Shown: piece after piece, positions 34,761 through 47,745 of the stretch
Position numbering within the stretch: the stretch's first letter is position 1
Layout: every line of letters starts with the position of its first letter
Assembly (NCBI GenBank): GCA_963971425.1
Contig: OZ020524.1
Span: 19,831,022 to 19,895,021 of the forward strand
From: Bryoerythrophyllum caledonicum
Taxonomy: Eukaryota > Streptophyta > Bryopsida > Pottiales > Pottiaceae
Reading direction: 5' to 3'
Length of the DNA: 64,000 nucleotides
The notes under the pieces: model-generated
Told to the model about the DNA's origin: nothing
Seen by the model: only the letters and a program-made list of their open reading frames with translations
The model's database searches: none
Position numbers and translations under genes: made by a program

Positions 34761-36150
34761 AAATCGCCGCCTCATGTCTCACAGCCACCAGGCTGCCAAC
34801 CTTTCCCACATTCCCCAAGCCAAGTGACTAGCCAGCCTCGAAATCGAGTACTGGTTGCGGCCAATCGCGACTGTCAATCTCCTGCACCGATTGTGGGCCA
34901 TTGATCCGGGTGCCGAGTTTCTGTCCCTTGACCGGTGGGAGCATGGCACTAAGGATTGATGAATCAATTGGCTAATGGTCTCCTACCTTGATATGGGTTC
35001 TCTCATTTCCTTTGGATATATCGCGTATACCTTGGTGTTCGAGTTCAAGGGCAAGGATCATCTCAAATGAGATCGGCGGCGACAATCGACCATAGCCAAT
35101 CCTCTATTTTGAAATTGGCTGGTGCTGAGGTTCCCCAAGCCTCTACTGCTCACCATTGCGGATATCAACTGAGTTTCGGATATTGATCAGTTGGACTCTT
35201 GCACTGGCAGGCACATAGTCATGTTGGACATGCACTACCAGTATTGACAATTAGGCTCTACCACTAATTTTGCTTTGAGCATATAAAAGTATGCTTGTAA
35301 AAGTTGGCATATACTATACACATTGGTTGGTTCGGACACCCCCTACAAGAACCAATTTTTTTTAACACACTGGTTTGGACACAATAAGTATCACATGGAT
35401 ATTATATGAGTATTGTCTAGATATTACAAGGGTATGGCCTTGGCATCACATGGGTATCACCTTAGACAAATATTTTATATTTTCCAAAAAGTTTGGACAC
35501 CCTCCATTTTGTATTAATTATGTACGAACCCGAACAACACGTAGGGTATGCTACATTGATTATCCCTATCATATCAATAAACAAAAGGATTTATATAATG
35601 AAACAAGGACTTTAATGGAGGTAACACTAAATTTCTCTTTAGTATAAGACTAGTGTCTTGTGAAACTTAGGGTTTGGAGGTCAAAGGCAAATGAGTGACA
35701 TGTGTTAGTTTATAACAACTACTTATTTGCAAAGGGCTAACAATACTACAATCATGATATGGCAAGAATAATACCATCAACTAGAAATTGAAACTAAGTA
35801 AGAATTTTGAGATTTGACGGTCTTCTGTTGGTGGTATCATTTGGAATTCAGATATCCTAAGTGTTATGCTTTATCCTTTTCCAATTCAAATTTCCTTGAT
35901 TTGTGCAACAAAAAAAAACAAGTCTTAGCCAAAATAAAAGAATCCTTGAGGAATTAGTGTCATATGCACTTCTAAGTGTAACCCTTTCACGATTACACCT
36001 ATTCTCGGAGAGTAGCAATAGATGCATCATTGCAAGGATGTCCAAATCAACCCCACAATTCTCATGTGTCCACATTTTCCTTTCCCAATTTGATTTTGGC
36101 AAGCTGAATCGGATTGTGGCACCTCTTTATTTCATGTAGGCAGATGTCAC
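34761..36150. other. No gene recognised
   Basis: Mixed intergenic sequence; only short frames. 'atcacatggatatta', 'atattacaaggg' and 'atcacatgggtatcac' (35390-35460) form a weak internal repeat. Confidence 0.35.
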
Positions 36151-36156
36151 TGGAGG

Positions 36157-36345
36157 ATGGGCCATGATAGACCTCTTTTTCTCGTTTTTTGTATTTCGGG
36201 GGTTCATAAGTTTTTTTTGGAAAATTGTTGGTCAAATTTAGGGCTTGCACCCCAAAAATACCCTGCCAGGCCCCACCTTGGTCTGAATACAGCGCCCCTC
36301 CACCATAAAAATAAGGGCCACGTTTTGTCCACAGCCCCTTCCTGT
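36157..36345 (+). repeat. Diverged relative of the MULE-like element
   Basis: 'atttcgggggttcataagttttttttgg' and 'ccccacc...gggccacgttttg' follow the order of the two better copies. Ends and TSD are not identifiable. Confidence 0.4.
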
Positions 36346-36349
36346 ACCA

Positions 36350-37250
36350 TCGTCTATGTCGTTTAAAGAGATCCCAAATTGTGGCCTTGTACAATGCAAC
36401 CGTCATCCTCAAAACAATAATCAGTGTAGCTAGAATACATGGCCGGCCTTACTCTTCTTCAATCGTGAATGCAACTTGTGTTACCCACTGACTAGAGGTG
36501 ACCATAGCAGCGATCCATGGGGGATATGCAACAAAGAGCGACGAAACAGGATAGCCATTGACTTGAGGTGATCGTCATAGCCTAAAGAGCTAGACGCTAT
36601 CTGGTGATTTGATGCAGTGGCTCTCTAGTGATCACTTCTGTTAATGTTGACAGGAATTCCGGATGAGTGCGTGTTGAAAGGTCGTATTATTTTCTCTGAT
36701 TTGCGGTTAAGTTGCCAAGCTGATTGCAACTCGGATGTGGTTGAAGGGAAATCTGGAAAGCTACCCCTTGGCCTTGTACGACCAATCATGCTGTGTAAGC
36801 GTGCAATGCTATACAGATGTCGCTCAGGAATAACACAAATGAGTACACATGATTGCCTACTCTGATCCGGGCATTTTTTTCTGAATCCTTCGCAAATACA
36901 AAAGGTACTTGAGTCGAAGCGCCAATGCTCGCAATGGGACAACAATTGCATCAAAATTTTGGACTGTCATCATCAACTTCAGCTGAAAGATGGAACCTGG
37001 GGGCAGCTGTAACCACTCGTACGTGGCAAGCTCGTGCTGAGATTCAAGTTTTGACGTGTCGTAAGAATCATGGACCGAATTTGGTTGCAACGAAAACGCC
37101 TCGACTACGTTCTTCATTCATCTCTCGCATGCGTCTTGAGCGCCTCATTTTCTCGTGATCAACACGCAGAGTAAGTTTAGTCCACTTCTGTCAGTACGAG
37201 GTGCAGAAAAGGAGCACTCCGTTTCTTTTGCAAGTAGAGCATATTTCGTA
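36350..37250. other. Ambiguous low-repeat stretch
   Basis: 36640-37140 has balanced composition and frames of 73-109 codons on both strands (36644-36865 plus; 36954-36625 and 37117-36857 minus). A 'ttgacag' acceptor-like site precedes 36652. None has a recognisable domain, so I do not call a gene, but exon remnants are possible. Confidence 0.25.
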
Positions 37251-37261
37251 TTGATTTATGC

Positions 37262-38109
37262 GAAAAACAGATTTTTATTCTAGATTGCCTCTGATAAGAG
37301 CTTCGTGGACATATCTTTATTTTATTTTTTGGATTTGTGGTTTGAAAGTTAGTACCACTTAAAGCCAAAAGTGGGGACACCGGGCACCTCCAAAATTTTT
37401 GACAAAAGTTTCTATTGACATTGAGATTTTTCACACATATAAAGAATATTTCCTTTTTTGGAAATTTCCAAAAAAAATTCTTGTCTTTAATGTAAAAAGG
37501 CATTTTATTCCAAGTCAAACATTTTCACACATTGTCGGGCAATGGGGGGAAAAAACTTCATCTTTTCTACATAAGACCTAGAGATCTTCATATTTTTCAC
37601 TTTTTATTTTTTCAACAACAATATGTGGTGAAAACCTTCTTATTGACCGTTTGGATTATAATTTGAATACATATGTAGTTCACAAAAAATAAAACGTGAA
37701 ATGGCAATTTTTGAACCTCCACTCCTTGCACACTTGTTTTTAATATGCTACACCCCTATTTAACCTCTAAAAATTGGTGTGTTGGGAAATAACATCATGC
37801 TTAAGACAATGGTAAAAGATTTAGACCTTGTACAATGCAAAAATTTGATACAAAGTGAAGTCAAAGTCTGCTGATCTACTCAACGCAGGGAAGAAAATGA
37901 ACCTTTGTTTTGACTTTAAACACTAAAATCTATCAATCCGTGCGGTGGATTGCAACCAAATTTCTATGGCATGTTTATATAGAAGTCCTTTTTAAGATCT
38001 TACGGTTGGAAATCCGAAATTCACTTTAAAATGTGATTTTCATGTCTCTTTTTGGTAGTGGCAGCATTGGACTGGTTTTTGAGCGAAAGTGGTCGTGGTC
38101 CTTTAGGGG
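37262..38109 (-). mobile_element. P-family element, reverse copy
   Basis: It is nearly identical to 5386-6230 read in reverse ('cctccactccttgcacacttg', 'caagtcaaacattttcacac', 'gatttagaccttgtac'). The right tip GGTCCTTTAGGGGTTAA has TTAA at 38110-38113. The other end lacks about 80 bp, so it is truncated there. High similarity to the 5386 copy suggests recent activity or gene conversion. Confidence 0.75.
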
Positions 38110-38113
38110 TTAA

Positions 38114-38290
38114 GTAGAAAAGTACACAATAATTTAAATGTGCAACAAGCATGAAGCACAAGGTTTTCAATGCAATAATAACTAGAAAAATACACAATAA
38201 TTTAAATGTGCAACAAGCATGAAGCACAAGGTTTTCAATGAAAACACCAACTAAAAAAACACACAATAACTTAAATGTGCAACAGGCATG
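38114..38290 (+). repeat. 68-69 bp tandem repeat, about 2.5 copies
   Basis: 'tacacaataatttaaatgtg' followed by 'caacaagcatgaagcac' starts at 38123 and 38191, with a variant at 38260. It begins directly at the TTAA end of the P element. Confidence 0.85.
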
Positions 38291-38695
38291 TACAATTCTT
38301 TATGTCTAAAATATTTTTTTATTGTATATCAACTATAGAAAACAAGACTACAGGTTACAAAATACCTTTTCAACTCAATGATTCAACTCTTAAGCACTCA
38401 CAAACACCACCGCCGTGTATAGCCACCTGTTGCTTGGTAGACATCAAGAGCTCTTTTTCAAGGCATAGAGCATATCAACTTCCTAACAACATCAATGTCA
38501 GGATCGGCGCATGGAGACGTTTGTCTAGGTGGTTTATGGTTAAAAACCACCTAGAACACGCAATTAAGCAATTATGCACTTGGCCAAGTGCGCTAATCGG
38601 CACTCAAGAACAAGAAGTTTTTTCCCCCAATTTTTTAATTTTAAAATGCTATAATCTTACTAACTCTTTTGTATTTATTTTTTGTGTTTGTTGTG

Positions 38696-38743
38696 TTACA
38701 TGTTGCTTTACATGTTGCGTTACATATTGCGTTAAATATGTGT
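38696..38743 (+). repeat. 12-bp tandem repeat (4 units)
   Basis: TTACATGTTGCT, TTACATGTTGCG, TTACATATTGCG, TTAAATATGTGT in succession, ending 12 bp before LINE-D homology begins. Confidence 0.8.
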
Positions 38744-38755
38744 ACGTATGTGACT

Positions 38756-41255
38756 CCCACAGAACTTCTTTGGCCTGGAAGCCTTCTCCCTTAAAAATGC
38801 TTATCTCAGATGCATGGGTGAACAACTACAAAATGCTCTAAACGTCAAAGGACGCCTAGGAAAAATATACATAGGGCTAACCCAATATGTCCTAGCTCAA
38901 CACGGGGGAGCCGAAAATATTCCAAGATTTAAAAAAAACGGATTGCGTAAGATCACCAATAGCCCGTACACTATACCTATTAAAACATATAGCTAAAGTC
39001 CACCTCAAAAGCACACTTCCAAACTTCCTCCTTGATCCCACACCTCTAGAAGTATCATGGCGCCAAGAAACACAAAATCACAACACAATCAACCCTCAAC
39101 ATTCCAAAAAACTACTACAAAAACTCCTCTCAAAAAATATTTTTGAATTGAAACAAATTACTCTCCCAAATTGCACACACATCATGAATAATGAGGAATT
39201 CAAAACCTACCACTTTACCCCATCCAAACCAATTAAGGGTGCCCTAAATATTGCCAAACAACTCTTCTACCGACCAACATGTTCAACAACATGCACTACT
39301 CCTTGTCTCATACACCCATACTTCCATAGACTCGATGACCCATTCATCATTACCAACAACATCTCCCCGAGAACTACCCTCCAACAAATCCACCCCCCAA
39401 ATCCGACACTACCCTTTCACCCTCAGCCACCAACACACCTCTCCAAGAATCCCACCTTATACCCCATTAATAGAATAATAAATCATAAACATATAGAGCA
39501 CAAAGATATCAACAATATACAGAACGCATACACCAGATATCTATGCCAATGGCAACACAATGACAATACATTTAACAAGTGGCTCTCTCAAAGAAACCTT
39601 TTTCCACGACACGACCATAATACCTCCATCCACAACATCGAAAAACTAAAACAATACTATCAACGGAGCCAAAATAAATTCTACTCCAAAATCATTCAAA
39701 CCCACCACTCCCAAGAACAACTCCAAGACACAAGATCCGTGACCCCAACAATAATTATCCTACTCCTAGAAATCTACACCACAGAATGTTACCCCGAAAA
39801 AGATATCCTCACAGTCTCAAACACAATCAAAATAAACAACAACCTAGCACATCTATATGAAGAGAATGGACGACATCTACAAACCATTACCACTACAAGA
39901 CTCCAATGGCTATGGAACCAATACAATATAAAGCTACAGACACCCACGAACATTGAACCAGTAACCCAATCATTTGAAACCGAATTAATCTGGCTATACC
40001 AAAGATACAAATACCGTATCCCAAAAAACAATCCCCTCAAAAATGCACAATACACAATATTACCCACCCCCATCCTAGATTCACTAATATCATCCTTTAA
40101 CATAGAACAATCATGCTTCTCATCCCCTGTCATATGTTCCACTAAACTAAAAAAATTCTACTCCCCATTTGAAAGAGATAAAATATTCGGCTCCCTGGGG
40201 AAAGCCTTTGACCACAAATGGATCGGTAATGGTACATCACACCCCCACAACGAAGACGAAACACAACAAGCACTACATTGGCCATGCCTTGCTGCCCAAA
40301 ATGACCCGAACCAGACATCTACACTCATCATCACCCCAGATCAAAACTGGTACCAAAACTTTAAACAACAAGGTAGCCTATTCCCAGACTCTCATATCAT
40401 TGCCTTATTTGAAGCAGAATCGATACCGTATGAAGAACCCACTATTCCACCTGAACTAAAAAAACCTTGAATCTAACCATCCACACTACAAATAATATGT
40501 GTCCACCATCAAAATCAAACCCTTGGCATCTAAAAACAACTAGAAGAACTTTCCTGCATAGCAAAAACTCTAAACATACATTGGCTATACACAAAGATGG
40601 CCCCACCGACACCTTTACAAATATCCGTCAACAGAAACAAAAAATGGTCAAAACTAAATTACATCAATAATACACTAGATTACACCTTAACACCCCCACC
40701 CTTCCCGGACTACCAAACTATCACCTCACCAAAATTTGACCCCGCACATAGCTACCATACCGATGGCTCCTTCAAATCGCTAGCAAAAATTAGCCCGGGT
40801 AATTGGCGCAGAGAAAAAGCCGGCTATGGAATATACAATTCTAAGAAAGAAATCAAATTAGCCAAAAGGCTGCATGGACTAAAAAATATTCTCAGAGCAG
40901 AAGTCATGGCCATCCACAAAACACTGGAAATTATCACAACAAAATACAATAATGAACTAGCGCACATATTCACAGATTGCATTAACGCACTATACTTATT
41001 AAACACCCAAATAACACACCCTACCCTCCACAATAGCCACCCTGACCAAATCATTCTAAAATCCATGGTCCAAATGATACCAAAACGAGAACAAATCACA
41101 ACCCTCCACAAAGTTCGAGCCCATGCCAGTATTTATGGTAATGAACAAGCGGAAAAGCTAGCAAAAGAGGGCCGAGAAAAATCACACAAAAATGCCAAAG
41201 ATCCACACGAACACGCCCACGCCACCCCATACTACTTCCAAAAAGAGGATTGGCC
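38756..41255 (+). pseudogene. LINE-D fragment: connector and RNase H
   Basis: This plus-strand ORF2 segment is equivalent to LINE-A 21868-24350. The frame 39148-40470 (440 codons) is the longest intact connector in the window (ITLPNCTHIMNNEEFKTYHF, CQWQHNDNTFNKWLSQRNLF). The frame 40597-41301 covers RNase H: YHTDGSFK, RAEVMAIHKTL, HIFTDCINALYLL, RAHASIYGNEQAEKLAKEG (the usual D-K-L-A is E-K-L-A, so a catalytic Asp may be lost). Homology stops near 41260 where minus-strand LINE-C starts. The end of the second frame runs into LINE-C and is not native. Confidence 0.8.
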
Positions 41256-41264
41256 TTCCAGAAA
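41256..41264 (+). repeat. Candidate left TSD of LINE-C
   Basis: TTCCAGAAA, repeated at 49682-49690 at the other end of LINE-C. Nine bases only, and the sequence beyond 49690 is not the expected continuation of LINE-D, so it is tentative. Confidence 0.4.
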
Positions 41265-41544
41265 AAGAACACCAGTTTCCAAAGGAGGCCGGTGTGAATA
41301 AAGTGTCTATTCGTTCCACTACTAAGACCATGCCCGCCGGACAAGGAATTAGTAAGCTGGAACTACTTCCCTCTCTTGAGGGTAGACACTATGTAACAAG
41401 TAACGAGAACCACAACAACCAACCAATCATAAAAGTTACAGAGAAGGGAGGGGGGGAGGGAAATAATGTGGGGAGGAGAAGGAAGGAGGGGAAAATGGAG
41501 AGGAGGGTATGTTTCAGAGTGTCAGGGTTTTTTTATAAAAGGTG

Positions 41545-44500
41545 AAGCAGAGGTGTAATTTTATGGGGGGTCTTGTGTGTCAGGGAGGGCTTGGTTATTT
41601 TCAATTTTGCATTTATGTAGGAGGATAGACATAGCATGTTGTTTGGCAATGATGTTAATATTTTTGAAAGTGTTTGTAATTGTGTCAATAGGGATTTTGA
41701 AGGTATCATCTAGGATTTTTATAGAAGGGATAAAGGTGGTGGCACGAGCGTCGGGTGTGATTATAATTAGGGGGTCCACTTTCCAGCCTATGGCAGTGAT
41801 GTCATCAATGAGGGGTTGGTATTTATTTATTTTATTATCGATTATTTCAGGGAAAAAACTGTCATTTCAGTATGTAAATTCGACGAATTGAATCGTGTAG
41901 TCTAGGTTTATGTGGTCGGGTGGGGGGTCATTGAATGGTAGGCCTCTAACGCAAAGTATGTCTGATTTAAGTCGAGCATTGCAGTGACATCGTTGAGTTT
42001 TGCATGTACATGGAAGTAGCCATGGTGGGACCGTATTTTCTTGTGGGTTGATATTAAAGGTGCCGGCATTCATGATGATAAAACATCTTGATTTGTTATG
42101 GGAGGTGATTAATTTACGGATTTCCCATACGGCTTTGTTATTTCTTTTGACAGTTAAGGAGTGAATGTCATGGTTTTGGCATTTGAGTAGGACATGGAGC
42201 CATGTGTCAGAGTCCGCGGAGGTGCACATGGGGCATGTTATAGATGGGAATCTTTGTATTCCAAAAAAGAGTTGTTTTTGGGCGTTTCCCATATATTGAC
42301 CGGTGCGGAATTTGATGAGGCACATTATTTGTGAATCAATGATGATGGGATTCTTCCAGAAATTTGTAGAGAGTTCATTGTCTATTTTCTTGTTGCCAGT
42401 CCATTTTTTAATATTCGAGAAGCTTTTTGCGAATGTGTCCAGGTTGTTATAGAGGTCTTGTTTCTTGTGATATTGCTCAAGAATCTAACTGGGCCTTTAT
42501 CGGGGGTATCTTCTTTAGAAGGCCAATCTTCGTTTTGGAAGTAGTATGGGATAGCATGGGCATGTTCGTAAGGATCTTTGGCATTTTTATGTGATTTTTC
42601 GCAGCCTTCTTTTGCTAGTTTATCTACTTGCTCATTTCCATCGATATTAGCATGGGCTCTAACTTCGTGAAGGGTTGTCTTTTGTGTTCGGTTTTGTAGC
42701 ATTTGGACCATTGATATTAATATAGTTTGGTCGGGGTGGCTATTGTGGAGGGTAGGGTGTGTTATTTGGGTGTTTAGTAGATAAAGTGCATTGATACAGT
42801 TAGTGAATATGTGTACGGGTTCACTATTGTATTTTGTTGTAAGATTTGTAGTGTTTTATGTATGGCCATAAGTTCTACTCTAAGGATGTTTTGTAATCCA
42901 TGTAGTCTTTTGGCTAATTTAATTTCTTTAATAGGATTGTATATGCCATATCCAGCTTTTTTCTTTGCGCTAGTTTCCTGAGCTAACTTGTTCAAGTGGT
43001 TTGAAGGAGCCATCAGTGTAGTAGCTATATGCCGGGTCAAATTTTGGTGAAGTTAGAGTTTGGTAGTTTGGGAGGGGTGGGGGTATTACAAGGTAATCTA
43101 ATGTGCTATTGATGTAGTTTAGTTTTGACCATTATTTGCTTCGGTTTACGGGGGTTTGTATGCTGGGTGGTGGGGCCTTTTTTGTGTATAAGCGGTGTAT
43201 GTTCAGGGAATTAGCTATGGAGGGGAGTTCGGCAAGTTGTTCTAGGGTGCCAAGGGTTTGATTTTGGTGGTGGACACAAATTATTTGTAATGTAGATGGT
43301 TCAATCCGGGGCTTTTTTAGCTTGGGTGGGATGGTGGGTTCTTCGTATGGTATTGAGTCTGCTTCAAATAGTGCAATGATGTGAGAGTCTGGGAATGGGT
43401 TTGATTGTTGGTTAAAGTTTTGGTACCAATATTTGTCCGGTGTGATAATGAGTGTAGATGTGTGGTGTGGGTCATTTTTGGCAGCGAGGCGGGCCCAGTG
43501 TAGTGCTTGTTGAGTTTCCTCGTCATTGTGTGGGTGAGCTATACCATTACCGACCCATTTATAGTCAAAGGCTTTTCCCAAGGAGCCAAATATTTTATCT
43601 CTTTCAAAGGGGGAATAGAATTTTCTTAATTCGGTAGGACATGGGACGGGGGAGGAGAAGTATGAATGTTCGATGTTGAAGGATATGATTAATGAGTCTA
43701 GAATGGGTGTGGATATTGTGTATTGTGAACTTTTGAGGGGATTATTTTTTGGAATGCGATATTTATATCTTTGGTATAGCCAAATTATTTTGGTTTCAAA
43801 TGGTTGGGTTGCTGGTTTGATGTTTGTAGGGGTTTGTAGTTTCAAATTGTATTGGTTCCATAGCCATTGGAGTCTAGTAGTAGGAATAGTGTATAAATGT
43901 TGGCCATTATCTTCATATAGATGGGCTTGATTTTCTCTATTTTAATTGTATTCGAGGATGTGAGAATGTCGTTTTTGGGGTTACATTCTGTTGTATAGAT
44001 GTTTAGGAGTGGAATGATTATTGGTGGGGTTACGGATCTTGAATCTTGTAGTTGTTCTTGGAGGTGGTGGGTTTGAATGATTTATGAGCAAAATTTATTT
44101 TTGATTTTTTGATAGTATTGTTTTAATTTTTCGATGTTATATGTCGAGGTACTATTGTTGTGTCTGGGAAAGAGGTTTCTTTGGGGAAGCCATTTGTTGA
44201 ATGTGTTGTTGTTGTGTTGCCATTGGCATAGATATTTTGTATTGGTATTTTGTATGTTGTTGTTATCTAGATGTTGTATGTGTTCATGTCGTATGATGTT
44301 GTTAATGGCATATATGTTGGGGGACGGGGGTGGTATGGGTGTGAAGGGTTGGGAGGGTGGGTTGGTGGTAGGGCACTCTTGATTAGTTTGGATGGGGTGA
44401 AGTGGAAGGTTTTGAAGTCCTCATTATTAATGATGTGTGTGCCGTTTGGTAAAGTAATTTATTTTAATTCAAAAATATTTTTTGAGATGAGTTTTTGTAA

Positions 44501-45300
44501 GAGTTTTTGGGAGAGTTGGCCGTTGAGCGTGTTATGGTTCTGTGTTTCTTGGTGCCATAGTACATCTAATGATGTTAGATCAGAGAGGAAATTTGGAAGT
44601 GTACTTTTAAGGTGGACTTTGGCTATGTGTTTTAATAAGAAAAAAATACGAGTTATTGGTGATCTTATGCGCACTGTCCGTTTTTCTGATTTTAGGTATG
44701 TTTTTGGCACCGCCATATTGCGCAAGAACATAATGAGTTAGTCCATTATATATTTTTCCGAGTCTATCCTTGTCATTTAGAGCATTTTGTAATTGTTCCC
44801 CTACACACCGAAGAATCGAGATAGTCATTTTTGAGGGAGAAAGCTTCAAGTCCAAATAGGTTATGTGGAAGTTGGGTTATTGCGTTTGACATGCATTTTG
44901 GCATACCACAAATGATTTTTTGTATGGCTATAATCTTTTGATCAAGTTTTTTGATGGCTGACATAGAGTATGGTACAACGTAAAAGCTATATGCTACTCT
45001 TGGGCGTATTACGATGTCAATCATTTTAATTTTTTGTTTCATAGTGGCCAGGCATGTTGTTAATTTTTTGCATTGTTTAATGAGTTTTGCGGTCGTAGTG
45101 TGAATTTGGATTTTCCATTTTAAAGAGGGAACAAGGTGTGTGCCTAGGTATACATATGATTCGTTTTGGTATAGTATGGGGATGGGTTGGCCCCGGTAGT
45201 TGATGTTAGAAGCTTGCATTAGGGCTTTAAATGTAATTGGATTCACTTTGGATTTATTTGGACATCGAGTGGCAGCGCATTTTGCGACGCCTACGTCCAT
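41545..45300 (-). pseudogene. LINE-C ORF2 C-terminal half: RT end, connector, RNase H, knuckle
   Basis: Frames in minus order: 45300-44773 (RT thumb, KCAATRCPNKSK), 44855-44459, 43845-43132 (connector), 43040-42774 and 42711-42382 (RNase H; RAHANIDGNEQVDKLAKEG), 42325-41867 (knuckle CPMC-x9-H-x4-C) and 41779-41561 (C-terminus). The breaks between frames are indels or stops relative to LINE-D. Confidence 0.75.
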
Positions 45301-47740
45301 ACCAGTCCATTCACAATATCTATCGATTTTATCAATTTGTGTTTGTAATGATTTTATTTTGTTAGTTATGGTAGCAAGGTCATCGGCGTAGGCGGCAGAG
45401 TTTATGGTGATTTGTGATGTACCAAAAGTGTATCCATTATAGCCTCGCTCTAGTCATCTAAGTAGTGGTTCTACAAATATAATGAATAGGTATGGCCTGA
45501 GGGTGTCTCCTTGTATAGTTCCTCTATGAATGGGGATAGGCTTAGTTTTACCAAAGTGCTCACCGGTGTGGTAAGTAGATGATTGGGAGTAGATATTCCC
45601 AACTAGTGTAGTTGCATCTTTTTGGGTACCGAATATCATTTATTAATGCTAATAGTCGAGCGTGGTCTATAGAGCCAAAGGCATTTTTGAACTTTTAAAA
45701 CTTTTCACCATATGAGGATAATGTTGAGGTAAGTATACTTGTGTAGAGTTTATATATTGTGTTGGCTAGTGCAATTGATCTATGATTTGATAGTATTGAG
45801 GGATCTCATTTTCTTTAAAGTAGAATTGTTGCACTTGTTTTCCATGAGGCTGGTATTTGTTTTTGTTCATAGCAATGACAGAAGAATAGAAATAGTAATT
45901 CATGGAATCTTGGAGGCATGTTTTAGAGTATTGAGTTCGGTATATGGTCTGGCCCTAGGGCTTTGTTATTTCCGAGGTTGCGGAGGCATGTGTCGTATAT
46001 GGCTTTGGTGAAGTATGTATATAATGGAGTTTCCGGTTTGCCTTGTTTGTCTAAGATAAATCCATCTAGGTCGTGCCATGGGTATTGTCGTACTGCACAT
46101 GTGCATTCGATTGGGTGTTGTGGTTGGTAATTATATGTTGGTACTGTGGGTCTATTATTTTTTGTCTTGTTGGTTGAATATTTCGTTTGCAATGTCTTCG
46201 GGGCTAGTTAGAATGTTATTGTCTTGGTCAGTGATACAATCTAGTGGTGGAGATTCGGATTTTTTAAACATTTTTCTATTTATTTTCTTACGGCTAATTT
46301 TGTATAATTGTCTATATTTTGAGATGGATTTTTTAGTATTATCTTTGGAGTATTTTGTAGTTACATTTCGGGCTTGTGTATTGGCATTTTTTGCGATTAG
46401 TGCAATGTCTTTTATCCATGTATCGTGGGGTAGGTCTAGGGGGGGGGTGGGGGTAGGAATTTGGATATGGTGCAAATTTAGTAATTTGTTACATATGGGG
46501 TGGTTAGGCCATTGTGGGTTATTTTTTGGGATTCTATTAGTTTTTTCATATTGTATGGTATGTAGCTAGGTGTTGTTTCCATATTTTTGAGAGTTTGCGG
46601 GGTGGATAACCACCTTGTTGTAATATTCGGCTTGTCATTTGTGGTATTGATTGGGCTTTGCAAGTTTGTTCCAATGTATTAGAGATATTATTGATAAGTA
46701 TGTCTAGAATGTGGCACGTTTCGTGCCATTGTGTTTGAGAGAGTTGGTTATTGTTTGCAAGGATACTTATGAGGGAGTCAGTTTGCATGGAATTTTCTTC
46801 GAAGAACTTTGTGTTGAATTTTTCTAAGTTATCTTTTGGGATGGGGTTAAGTATGCGTTTAGTGGTATTATTTGTGTATATAGGGGTACGACTTATTAGT
46901 ATGTTATTTGGGATGTGAAGTTGTATAGGCGAGTGATTAGAGTTGAGAATAATGTCTTTGTTTGTAGTGGAAGTGTATTGTGTATTATTATTTGTATTTA
47001 GATAGAAGCCGTCTATTAGGCTCCAATCACTATAGTTATAGCCACCTTGTCTGGAGTATTGTGTATCAATATTTATGTAGGTGAAGTTTTGGTTTTTTGT
47101 AAAGTGGCGCCATTGATAGTCTATGGTTTGAGGGGGGGTGTTATGATTTGAGTTTTGTCGACCAATTAATGCTATGTCTCTGTTGAAGTCTCCACACAGC
47201 ATGTAAGTGTGATTGGGGTTTAGATTCATTTGAGATGTAATAGTGTTTTGTATGTCTATAATATACCTAGTATCTTCGGGGTGAGATGGCATATACATGT
47301 GGAAGATTAACCATGGTTGTAGTGGATGATTGGTAATCTTAATTATTTGAAGGTAGAGGGATATGTGCATTGGAGTAGGAATTTTTTTGATGTTGCCCGG
47401 GAAGGCATATTTTTGTGTATTAGTGTGAGGAGGCCACTGCGGCTTGGTGTGTATGGTCTCGGTTGTTGAATGCATCTTGTTAGTGCATGTGTGTTATTGA
47501 AAATAAGTTTGTAGTCTTGGAATATATTTTGTATGTATTTGATGGATTATATGGCAGATAGTTTTGTTTCTTGAATGACTATGAGGGTTGATGGTGTTTC
47601 CGTATATGTGATTAAAGCTTGTAGGCTAGGGAGAGGAGTGTTTAGAGATGATGCATTCCATGTAATGATGCTTGTATTTTTGTTATTTGTGTTATTTTTT
47701 TGGTTTTGTGGGGGAGGAGAAAGGGGTGAGGGGGTGGATG
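45301..47740 (-). pseudogene. LINE-C ORF2 endonuclease and RT
   Basis: The minus-strand frame 47475-46546 carries the endonuclease (MYMPSHPEDTRYIIDIQN, LCGDFNRDIALIGR, LNSNHSPIQLH; the usual S-D-H is S-N-H, a likely catalytic loss). 46475-45923 is the linker to RT; 45639-45454 is an RT core piece (HRGTIQGDTLRPYLFI). The catalytic box reads YADD at 45379-45390, unlike YTDD in LINE-A and LINE-E. Confidence 0.75.
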
Positions 47741-47745
47741 GGTGT

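Noticed and set aside
35078..35092. 'gatcggcggcgacaa' as a further palindrome copy
   Set aside because: It lacks the right arm (GCCGAY at the proper distance).
36625..37117. Minus-strand ORFs of 86-109 codons as a gene
   Set aside because: Overlapping frames on both strands, no domain, no convincing start or splice layout; left as ambiguous.
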